Shown piece after piece: positions 21,800 through 31,236 of a stretch of DNA of 64,000 nucleotides. Origin of the DNA: Dicyema japonicum (taxonomy: Eukaryota > Dicyemida > Rhombozoa > Dicyemidae). The stretch is from the NCBI GenBank assembly GCA_011109175.1, contig RDEW01000009.1, positions 348,573 to 412,572 on the forward strand, read 5' to 3'. The notes under the pieces are model-generated. The model made no database searches. It saw only the letters and a program-made list of their open reading frames with translations, and had not been told where the DNA came from. The position numbers were made by a program, and so were the translations under genes. Every line of letters starts with the position of its first letter. Positions within the stretch are counted from its first letter, which is position 1.

Positions 21800-23571
21800 A
21801 TTAGTTTTGGCTGAAAACCAAAATAATCCATGCCTGGGATTGAAGCATGACATTACCAAAGTTTTCAATTCGTTGAGGAGAGACCGTATGATTCAAGTAT
21901 GCATTAAGCGAGCACCTGAGTTTATTCCCATTGTCAATCTTTCACACGGATCAAACTCCTCTCTGATTTTTCGGGGATGAGATCACCAAGTCACAGTCAG
22001 GAGTACAACAAGGAGACCCATTATGACCACTCCTTTTTAGATTGACGATCGATCAAGTCGTTCGCTCCGTCGATACTGAATTCAACCTCTAGTATCTCGA
22101 TGACGGAACAATTGGAGGGACATGGAGGAATGTCTATAACAGTCTATCCCACTGGGTACCTGCCTTACATGATCTCGGCCTTGAGGTCAACATAAAAATA
22201 ATCGAAGCTCATCAATATTACATACATGGAAAACGATTTCCTCCCCGCGGGAGGAATATTTAACAGTCTATCACTGGTATATCCGTCGTCCCCCGTGAGA
22301 AAGTCTACTTTCTTGGATGCCTATTTCACAATGCAGAATTACGGATACATTTTCAGTCCATAGCGGAAGAGCTATCCCTTTTTACGAAAAGACTCGCTAT
22401 TCTGGATTCCACACATCTTTTTTTCATGAGGAGAAGCTTATGTTTGCCGAAATTGTAATACGCTTTCCGGAGTTCCCCGTGCTTCGTCTACCGAGATTTG
22501 CTACTAAGTCTGGATCAGAAGTTAAGCCAAACAGTCTAAATTTACGTTTTGACGATCTGGGTTCGACACAATGCAAACTTCTTTCGTAGGAATTGACCTA
22601 AGATCGGCTTTAGAGATTGCCCATCCAAAATACCTATCGTCGCTTTCGAGCTGCAGTCATCTCGTCCGGAAAATTCTACGTCACCCTACTGGACTTTACT
22701 TGGACACAGTATTTGACGAAGCTTGCTTGCAGTAAAAGGAAGCAGGATTTCCAATCCCAGATGATGTCTCAAATCAGAACAAATGGGACGCAATTTCCTG
22801 CAAGGCTATCGTTGATAGCCTAAAGCAAGAGTCGAACCAACATCAGCTTGCATCTTTACTAACTGCTGCACAACAGTAAATGACTGACTCCACGCATTTC
22901 CATGCACTTCTTTCGGAACTCTAATAGACGACGACTGTATGAGAATCGGAATAGCAGAACGGTTGGGACTTGACGTCTGCCAGAAACACAGATGCCGTTG
23001 TGGAGGAACAGTTAATACCAAAGGACTATATCTTTTGTCTTGCAAAGGAGTGCATGTCGCTCACCTCGTCACGCTGCATTGAATAATGTTATTTTGCGAA
23101 CCCTCGAGGCAGCAGGCTTCCCAGCTCAACTGGAACCTGTTGGACTGGATAGTGGCGATGACAAGAGGCTAGACGGAATTACGCTTTTCCCATATTCACA
23201 TGGAAAATCATTAGTCTGGAATGTAACCTATGTGGATACTTTCTCCACTTCGATCCTTCTGAGATCTGCTCTGAAACCTGGATCTGCGGCCAACGCAGAA
23301 GAAACGGCCAAGATCCAGAAGTACTCGGCCATTGGAGACCGACACCGATTCACATCAGTGGCCATAGAATACTCGGGAGCCGTAGGATCCCTCACTGCGG
23401 TTTTTCTGAAAGAAATAGGAGGGAAACTAGAGAGACGAGAAAAAGAAAAAAAAGTTATGACTAAGGAAACGAGTCGGGATAGCCGTATTACGTGGGGATG
23501 TATACGCAATCCTATCTGCAAAGGCTTAATTAATTAAATTTTTAAATTTAAATAATACAAGTGAATTATCC
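21800..23571 (+). mobile_element. LINE-D copy 2: RT, Cys/His knuckle and restriction-like endonuclease
   Basis: The plus strand has LKHDITKVFNSLRRDRMIQV (about 21840-21900), GVQQGDP-type motif (21995-22025), a YLDD box (about 22090, preceded by a stop), the mid-region, then DVCQKHRCRCGGTVNTKGLY (22976-23035; C-H-C-C knuckle). An open C-terminal domain of about 165 residues spans 23040-23537: RHAALNNVILRTLEAAGFPA, then LDGITLFPYSHGKSLVWNVT. That matches the RPDG...(x)WD.T signature of PD-(D/E)XK endonucleases, but the Asp is Asn here. HRFTSVAIEYSG and a basic tail follow. Element copies with this domain are R2/R4-type. Copies 1, 3 and 4 lie at 9000, 18120 and 29290. Confidence 0.75.
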
Positions 23572-23683
23572 TTATTTTAACGGATGAATTATCTTTACTA
23601 TTAATTACAAGTAAATCCAAGTAAATTATAAATAATTATTTTAAACAAATTTTTGTATTAGAAAATATAAAATTATCATTCCA

Positions 23684-24799
23684 ATGATTTTCTTGTTGTT
23701 TGTGAATGGTAATCAATAATATAACAAAACAGCAATACTTAGTATAACAGAAACGCAAAGACTACATCCATTCAATACTACATTTACTGCAAAATGCAAT
23801 GGTAGCCATTGGAGTAAATCTGTTGTAATATGTAATTACAATAGGGGTACATCTTTGTAAACAGTTCCCAATTAACGATATTTCCAACTACAAAGGCTGA
23901 TTGTGGAGTTTACGACTGTGTCAACTACGACTTCAGCATACTCACGACAATCACTTTGATATGCTTCAATAGTATTTAATTATACTTTTTGCAGTGGCTA
24001 TTTCTATGAATCCACGTACTATCCATTCAGGAGAGAATGCGGGAACAACAAAATTTTACAGTAAACCCAATGTTACTGAAATTAAAATGAGTTGTGTTGC
24101 AGATAATAAATTGTATGGAGTACAGTGGATTAGGAATGATAAAGTTTTGGAAGTAAGTGACAGAGTGTACTTAAATAATGATTACACTCTTCTTACTATT
24201 TCCCAAGTCGGTTTGGTTTTGGTGTTTATTTGTAGAATTTTATGATGTTGGAGTTTATTATTGTCAAATTTACTCAAATCAAAACGTGACTGCATACAAA
24301 CACAAATTTGAATTAAAATGTGTCTGTTCTGTTATTTGTAGCCGGATTGTTTTCCTTGAGCACAGCAAAGAAGGAAACTCTGCTGCTGGGGAATATTTAT
24401 ACTTTTGTGTGTAAGATCAATTCTTATCCATCCCTACGTTTACTTGGAGTAAAGATGGAGTGGATATTCTCGTCAATTCAACATCAACAATTATATCCTC
24501 GTCATACTATAAAGGAGATACTTTACATGTCGGACCGTTAGTCAACTCTGACGTTGGGAAGTACAAGTGCTCAGCGATTAGTAATGGAAATGTAATCTCT
24601 CTTCAACAGGAGTTGTTTGTAGCAGGTTATATGCGAGGGTAGTTGAGTAGATAGAATGGACTCTTTATGGCCGTTCTTGGGTATTGCTGGATCTTCTGTA
24701 ATCATTACAATCATTGTGTTGCTAAGGTATTCAAATTATGGCAATAGGTTGGGATTTGTTAGTAATTATAGATTGTCAATGAGAGATTCGAATTATTAA
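23684..24799 (+). CDS. Basigin/neuroplastin-family immunoglobulin membrane protein
   Basis: Seven exons joined by introns of 24, 20, 23, 25, 22 and 25 nt (23709-23732, 23825-23844, 23972-23994, 24211-24235, 24320-24341, 24626-24650) give a signal peptide (MIFLLFVNAILSITET), three Ig-like domains and one membrane segment. Ig1 has FTAKCNGSHWSK and TKADCGVYDC. Ig2 has MSCVADNKLYGVQW and EFYDVGVYYC. Ig3 has YTFVCKINSYPS, FTWSKDGVDI and NSDVGKYKCSAIS. The membrane segment starts DSLWPFLGIAGSSVIITIIV; LWPFLGI is the hallmark of basigin, embigin and neuroplastin. The glutamate normally found in that helix is Ser/Gly here. A short basic cytoplasmic tail ends RLSMRDSNY. Family members chaperone monocarboxylate transporters and other membrane proteins. 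One base seems missing in the C run at 24432-24434, shifting frame between SYPS and FTWS; this is a sequence error or a real lesion. Confidence 0.8.
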
Positions 24800-24949
24800 C
24801 TAAAGTTGATTTATTAAAATTGGTTATAAAATATTGTCTTTGAACGTTAAGCTTATATTTTTTCTAATTTTTTCCACTTTAATGAGTATTTAAGAAAAAA
24901 TAGTTAGGGTTTTATCCTACAACAATTGGTGCTTAGTTTATTTTACTCA
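24800..24949. other. 3' flank of the basigin-like gene
   Basis: AT-rich. A possible polyadenylation signal AATAAA was not seen in clean form; ATTAAA-like hexamers occur just after the stop (TTATTAAAATTGG). Confidence 0.3.
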
Positions 24950-25160
24950 CTCTCAACTTGATAGAAGGTATTCCTTTTCTTTGTTATTTATCTTCCCTTG
25001 TCTTAATAGTGACATCATGCATTCCAGGCGACACCTAGTTTTAGGATGGCAAAAAAATCATTTTCTCTCCCTACATGATTAGAGAAGTTACACAACTGCA
25101 AGGGCTATATGGGTTCTTCCTTTTCTAATGTTCCACGTAGCACCACATGGCGCCACGCGG
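24950..25160 (+). repeat. S1-like short element, divergent
   Basis: The phrase GTGACATCATGCATTCCAGG, a GGCGACACCTAG-like block, ATCATTTTCTCTCCCTACAT and ACACAACTGCAAGGGC follow the S1 body order seen at 1716-1830. The copy ends near the GTAGCACCACATGGCGCC motif shared in inverted orientation with 44955-44985. No stem-loop tail remains. Confidence 0.5.
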
Positions 25161-25735
25161 CTAAAAATTAATGTCGGAAATTAGAACGATCAGATATGAA
25201 AATCACGTAACTATGATTTGAATCAATATTATGTCAGGGTTGGGCTTATATTTATGATTATTTTATGGGTTGAGTTATATGTAGGATAAAGTTATAGACA
25301 AATCGCTCAAGGCATCGAAAAATTGATTTGTTATATTCCGAATTAGCAAAAAAACATAAATAGACTCAGAAAGTCTTTCCTGACTTACGTCGCTGGAGAT
25401 TAGGATGCAAAAGCTGGCATACAACGAGGAACGGAGTCTTGTATATGAAAGTACAGTAAAAGTACCAGCATTTTGACACTCCTTACAGCGCAAAACTACC
25501 TGGACGAGATACAGACAAATCATTCTACTAACGTTACAATGATATTCAATCAGATAGATTATTGTCATCAAGAAAATGCCTACTACGAAACTCTATACAT
25601 ATGGAGGAGCCACTAAAAATGACCACAAGATCATCTCGGCTAGGTTTGATCTTAAAAAATCGTTTGTATAACGAAAAACCTTCTCAATAAGTTATTAATT
25701 AATTCGTGAACTGTGCTTCTTATCATAAAGGTAAT
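25161..25735. other. Stretch with unassigned open frames
   Basis: A 98-codon minus-strand open frame (25275-25571) and a plus-strand YTYGGATKNDHKIISARFDL piece (about 25595-25655) have no clear family. The latter could be a LINE-encoded fragment. No host gene is supported. Confidence 0.3.
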
Positions 25736-25739
25736 CAAG

Positions 25740-27890
25740 GCTTTCTTGAAGACCGAACCGAACCGAAAACACTTTATTCAACAGGAATTAGGAGTTAGTT
25801 TAAGATCTTATTTACGAGTCCGCCTATGCGGCCTGGACTCTTCCGATGCACCTTATCTCCATTTTAATCTCGTCCTAGCGTCGGATCCCATCGATCCTGT
25901 TCTCCACAATATATTTGACCTGTGCAAGAATCCAGTCTTCTTCCGTACTGAGGACATCAAATAGTTATTTCCCAAAGGCCAACTTTATTGCTGACCTTCT
26001 CGATTTTTCCATAAGTAACATAATTCTGTAGAATAATTTTCATGAAGATAAACAAGAAGGTCTCCAAGCTTACGAACAACTTGCTTGTACAGAAAAGCGC
26101 TTGCAGCGCCTTCTTCCTTCTTCGTCTGATATTCTCCATGAATGAACCTTCCCCATTGATAACTATCCCGAGGTAGCGAATTTACTTTTGGAATACCAAG
26201 TGAGTAGGGCTGAGCATGATGCCTCCGTACCTTTTGGAGCACCAGTCCTGCACTTGGTCAATGAATGACTTGATTCTTCTTTCCGATAGAGTTGATTTCT
26301 CAGACGTATCCGTAATCAGAATATCATCTGCGTATATCAATAGTTTTGTGTTCGTATCCGGTGGAATTGGGAAGTCTGACAAGAACACATTGAACAGAAG
26401 TGGGCTCTAGACAGAGCCCCGTGGAACTTTTCTTTTCAATACGATATCTTTTGACATATTTGCCCCAACACGTACTCGGACAGTCTGTTAGGAAGTCCTT
26501 TATCCATATGAAAAGTTTTTTTTGGATATCAACAGCTGCTAGCCAGTATAGGAAGGCTTCATGCCACACGATATCAAAAGCCTTGGAAAGATCCAAACAT
26601 AACAGGTTAATTTGTTTCTTGAATTCCAGAACTCTCAAACCTCCAATTGCATCTGATATATTCAATTCGATCAAATTTAACCAGGTCTGAAGCCACATTG
26701 ATCTGCGAAACGGAAACCACTCACTACTATGTGCTCGTTTAGCTTCTTGAAAATAATTAGCTCAACAATCTTGGAAATAGAGCAAACGAGGCTGATCTGC
26801 CTATAGCTCAGAGGGTCTCTCCCCGACTTGCTTGGTTTCAGGATCATTCTGACTATGGGATTTTCCAGCGTTTGAAGACATAGCCATAATCTATGCTCGT
26901 GTTGAATAAATTCTTCAGTGTGAGCAGCAAATTCTCTGGGCCTTCCTTGAACAACATCATGCTATTTTGGTCATGTCCAGGGCGTTAGCTTTGCATGTTT
27001 GATGCCAATCTTGACGTCCTCTGTCGTTATCTTCATTCCAGTATTTTTGAGACCGTCCGGAGAGTAGGTTAGAAGTTCTTGTGAAGCTTCAACTTTTCCC
27101 TCGGGATCAGCTCCATCGGGTTGACCCCCAGAATGCGGTCTAGTTGCTTCTTAAAGATATCTTGGATTTTTTCCATAGAACATGATCCACCTTCTGGCTT
27201 GGTCAAAGAGTTTTCATATCATTCCTTTTCTGGCTAGTTATTCTTCTGTAGAACTTCCAGAACGAGGAGTCTTTGGTGTTTATTTTGCTTGCCTCGACCC
27301 TCAAACATTGTTCTTGAGACAGTCTTGTTCCCTCTTCAATGGTTTTTTTGATTATCTTCAGTTGACCGGTCAATACAATCCGGTCCATCCAGTCGACACA
27401 TCTTCTGAGTTTGTTTTTCAGGCGGTTTCTTTCATTAATCATAGATAATGTAGAAGGGGAGAGATTGATGCTCTTCCCATAATTGGTCCTTAAGGGTCTC
27501 CTCCTTGCGTAAAGTAGTAAGTATCTCTCCATTACAATTAAAAGGTCTATGTCTATGTTGTCAATATCACTTCGGGAATAAGCTGACTTCGTAGTGTCCG
27601 GAGCCAAATTCAGTGACATCTCTTGGGGGATGTGGTCGCTCCTGATGTCCCACATGATCATCGGTCTCTCCACATAAGTGTAGAGCAGTGGTGACACCAG
27701 GAACACCCCAAGCATGTCTCCACCATAGTGGCACGAGTAGTGATTCGGCTTCTCCGACGTCAAAATCTCGAAGCTAGTCTTATCACTCAATTTTCTTAGC
27801 CTGATTCCATCCTCGTTGGTTCCGAGACATCCATATTTAATGTTCTTGGCAATTAGATCTCCCACTAGGACAGACATATCGTTTCCTGCA
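25740..27890 (-). mobile_element. LINE-B, longest copy: endonuclease, RT and C-terminal tail
   Basis: Minus-strand order: endonuclease block VGDLIAKNIKYGCLGTNEDG (27800-27865) and MIMWDIRSDHIPQEMSLNLA (27615-27660, with SDH catalytic His); a linker (INERNRLKNKLRRCVDWMDR; TKDSSFWKFYRRITSQKRND); RT blocks NLLCLDLSKAFDIVWHEAFL (26550-26620), LFIWIKDFLTDCP, and KLLIYADDILITDTSEKSTL (26300-26360, intact YADD box). The tail near 25985-25750 is WILAQVKYIVENRIDGIRR-like. Several frameshifts and stops. This is a Jockey/CR1-type element with APE endonuclease. A plus-strand 83-codon frame at 25713-25964 is its shadow. Confidence 0.8.
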
Positions 27891-28029
27891 AAAAATTATT
27901 TAATTTCGTGGAGCACTTTCTGAGGTCCTTTGAATGCATTCCTCAACGTGCATCCAACAGCCACAGCATCGCACCTCGACAGAAACAAATATGACACAGG
28001 ATCTTAAATAATTCTTCTTACCACCTTGT

Positions 28030-28300
28030 GAAAAACACTGTCAACCTTTATCGTCAATAAAATATGTCACAAAGTCGATGAATATATGTCACCTAACAAA
28101 CATAGATTCCGCACTGAAAAGTCTATTGCACATGCGGTTCGGACGCACTGATGGTTCTTGGCCTTGTGTCAGAAATACAAAACGTGGAGTCATCTTAAAT
28201 ATAGACGTTTCAAGAATCTTTGATACATTAAAAAAGTTTAATTTTTTGACCGAAACGAATAGAGTTCATTCCGAAGATTCTTTCTTTAATTAAAAAAATA
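28030..28300 (+). other. Possible RT remnant
   Basis: The plus strand reads HRFRTEKSIAHAVRT and, in another frame, GVILNIDVSRIFDTLKK. These vaguely resemble RT blocks GFRxxxST and DxxxAFDxL. Too short and degenerate to assign. Confidence 0.25.
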
Positions 28301-28988
28301 ATGAATGTACTTCTTTATGTATATCAATGTTGGAAAAACTGAAAACTTGCATACAAAGATATGAGGCACAGAGACACACTGAAAAAGCTTAGAACAACCC
28401 TTCCAGTTGTTCTTAATGTTATGAAGTAAAACAGTGTTCTGCTATGTTCTCCTGTTTAGAACAAAGTTTGTTATCAGGTCGAAACTGTCTTCTGGATTGA
28501 ATTTTTTTATTAGAATTTTAATTTTATCATTTATTGTTTTGGAAATTCTTCCCAATTTAGTCTTTTTTGACTTTATATGGTTAAAAACCAAAGAATATCC
28601 ATTATTTTTTCCTTTCTATATCTTTGTAATAGACATAAAATTTTTGTTATAATTGAATCAATTTCATTGAGAGACTCAATTTTTTCTGATTTTGTCTTTC
28701 CTCTAAAAAAATATCCTAACCATTTTATCACTCGATTGAAGTACACTAAACACAATATATAAAAGACGAAATATTAGTAAGATTACTGGATAATCAAACC
28801 TCTGTTAATCAATTCAATTTTCACACAATTAACATATTGAGCCGGGATTTTCCGCGCTGCTTTTTTCGGAACTGCTATATTTTCTTTTTTAATATAATAT
28901 TTTAAATCAATTAAAGTCCCTTATCTAAGAGGCCAGGATTAGGTGAGCGCTTCTTCTGATAACTGCTATTTCGAGCCTCTATCTAAAC
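28301..28988. other. AT-rich stretch without gene
   Basis: Overlapping short open frames on both strands (28434-28762) reflect low-complexity AT-rich sequence. No domain, RNA or transposon ends recognised. Confidence 0.4.
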
Positions 28989-29250
28989 CAGTGGTTCTCA
29001 ACCTTTTTTGGTCGCGGACCCCCAACATACTTTTGCAAGTTTTTTGTCAATAAATTATTACTTTCTAAAAACCACAATTTGTTATTAAAAAAGGAAATAA
29101 AATTAATGAGTAGGTTGATGTTGTTTTTTTGAGGCAATATTTTTCAATTTGAGGCTCGGTTGTCGACAAACATACTCTGATAAATAAAGGTTGAGAAGTA
29201 TCTCACGGACCGCCTGGAATCTTTTGCGGACCCCAGGTAGAGAACCACTG
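28989..29250. mobile_element. hAT-type MITE with perfect 8-bp target-site duplication
   Basis: ATCTAAAC at 28981-28988 and 29251-29258 brackets a 262-bp element. Its left end starts CAGTGGTTCTCAACC and its right end, reverse complemented, starts CAGTGGTTCTCTACC. Inner TIR parts carry GGTCGCGGACCCC and GCGGACCCCAGG. Termini and 8-bp duplication are those of hAT non-autonomous elements. It has no coding capacity. The matching duplication and recognisable ends suggest a fairly recent insertion. Confidence 0.93.
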
Positions 29251-29274
29251 ATCTAAACCAAAATCAAAGATCGC

Positions 29275-29400
29275 TATTCAAATCGAATCTCTCATCCGAT
29301 ATTAGAGAGAAAAGCATTCGTCATCTCTCCCATGATTCCGGAAGTCTCCATCGCATTAGGCACAAATAATATTTTTCCCGGAGAGATTCGTACTTTTGGA
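29275..29400. repeat. Dispersed repeat shared with 54965-55115
   Basis: GCATTCGTCATCTCTCCCAT and flanking words match GCATCCGTCATCTCTCCCAC at about 55024 in the same orientation, followed in both by a gagtgattcgtac/gagagattcgtac phrase. It borders the LINE-D fragment here, so it may be part of that family. Confidence 0.55.
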
Positions 29401-29860
29401 TTTCCCGTGCTCCGCATTGTTTGCCGCGTCTCCAGTTAAGTTTGTATCAGTCAGCGACTTGGCCCCTGATGAGATTTCCAGGTTTGTGGTTCTCCAAACG
29501 AAAGGTGTCCAGGCTTACACTGGGAGTATGGAAATAATGAACCCTATCTGGAATCTGTCCAAACTTAAGGGTTTCCAATAGCCAGAAACCCGTGGCTTTG
29601 AGGGCTCGTAGAACAGCGTCGTTGATAGCTACGTGGCCTTTCGTGTCGACTTTCCCTCCACAACAACAGAAGTGCCGCTGAAAAAACATCTAATCCGAGT
29701 CCCGCGGTGCCACTCTGATCCTCAGGAAATTCTCGTCAAAGAGTGTTTTGAGAGACTAGCATGCTAGGGACTCAACCCAGACCCCATTTATACGTTGCCG
29801 GGAGAAATGATAAGTCGGTGTTAATTGGTTCCTGTCGTCGAACCCTCAAAGCGTCCTTGT
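29290..29860 (-). mobile_element. LINE-D copy 4, C-terminal fragment
   Basis: The minus strand reads HFCCCGGKVDTKGHVAINDA followed by VLRALKATGFWLLETL. This is the Cys/His knuckle run directly into the AAINDAVLRAL helix of the endonuclease-like domain of LINE-D, with a deletion between them. Remnants of the DG...W..T block follow. Inactive. Confidence 0.6.
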
Positions 29861-29889
29861 ACTTACAAAAGAGTCCCAACTTCCCTGGC

Positions 29890-30960
29890 TAGCAATGTAG
29901 TCTGGGAATTCCATGTCTGTTCACGTTAGAAAAAGAAATCAACTGGAGAAGCAACTGGGTTTCACAGACGTCATAGGTTATGGCTTCTGATAGTAGCCAG
30001 ATGTTGCAGTCTTTTTGATGAAAAAATGAAGACTTTCTGCTTATAGTTACAGTTGTCTCCACAATAATTGTGCGAAACGTGAATCGGTCCATAAGTCCGT
30101 CGCATTATTCGTTTTAGACTTCTCCGATTTTTCTGTCACTGATAATGCTTTACTGCGCATCGATAATGCTGGTTGGAGAAAGCGAGTTGAACACATGCGA
30201 CGTGCATAAATTCTACTCCTCAAACCGAAAAATTGGAAAAATCGTAATTCCATCTGACCGTTTTCCATCTCCTCCGTTCGAATACGAAGGAGTAGACAGT
30301 ATACCCAGTGCACGTTTTAAGACAACTTTCACTAAATTATGGCTCGGGAATCTCTCTTACCTTCTTTAAGGAAAAAAACATCAAGTTCGTGGCATTTATT
30401 ATATGAAGACAAATATAAAGATTCGTTGCTGTTTTCATGTCTATGTTTGGAGGAATTGTTCCATCTATAAGCAATCTCTTAAGACGTTCCCTGACACAAC
30501 TGAATAGTTGTTGCATCCATTTTTCAAAAAAATCATCAGACTCACAAATAGCTCCGAGACAACAAGCATAACGATATTTGCTGTTGAGGTCCAATAATCT
30601 CAATGGCTGAAGCATCTGGATGACCATGAACAAACAACTCAACATTTTCATGAAATTCTTTTATCATGGATGCGTCCGTCCGTAGAAATGACTTTTGGAG
30701 TTTACTAAACTCAATATAAACAAATCAATACTTCTTGAGATAAAAACACCTTACAACAACCTATATTGAATTTATTTGACAGCTTTGGAACATCACTCCT
30801 CTAAGGAAAATATCCAAACCAAATATCGACAAACGTCACTTTTAAGACTGAAAGGTTTCCTTCAAGAGTTGTTCATACGTGTCGGAATTTGATATAGAAG
30901 ATTTCAATAAGATTACTGCTTCTTCAAGAATCCATTATCATTATTCTTTCATTTAATTGT
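29890..30960 (-). CDS. Unrecognised spliced gene (partial model)
   Basis: The best exon is 30361-30606 (minus), 82 codons: LLDLNSKYRYACCLGAICES, then FEKWMQQLFSCVRERLKRLL, IPPNIDMKTATNLYICLHII and NATNLMFFSLKK. It is followed by a gtaaga donor and preceded by a cag acceptor. An upstream exon (about 30645-30715) reads KLQKSFLRTDASMIKEFHEN; joining it removes a 37-nt intron. Another possible exon near 30860-30940 reads ILEEAVILLKSSISNSDTYE. Downstream (29890-30330) frames are open but I could not join them. The product looks helical and cytosolic. I do not recognise the family. It is divergent from TRRAP with about 0.3-0.5 kb between them. Confidence 0.45.
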
Positions 30961-31236
30961 TCATACTTTAATTTAATTGTGTGATGAAAATTTATGCAAA
31001 GCAGAACATTCAAATACTAATTAATATATTGGAAGAGGATTTATAGCCATATTGAATAAAACAATGGGTAATGTCGAAACAGCAGAAAAGTATCATTTTC
31101 AAAGAAATAAGAAATATTGGTCTGAAGTAAAATATTATGAAACATTTAAATATAATTAACTAAAATGTTAAATTTTAATTAAAAAATATTAATAAAACAC
31201 TGAAATTGAAAATTACATAATATCTTTTCGTTGTGA
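30961..31236. other. Intergenic, upstream of TRRAP
   Basis: AT-rich sequence between divergent transcription units, a candidate bidirectional promoter region. No TATA or initiator motif stands out above the AT background. Confidence 0.35.

Noticed and set aside
25713-25964. 83-codon plus-strand frame that looks fairly protein-like
   Set aside because: Antisense of the LINE-B C-terminal tail (NRIDGIRR block).
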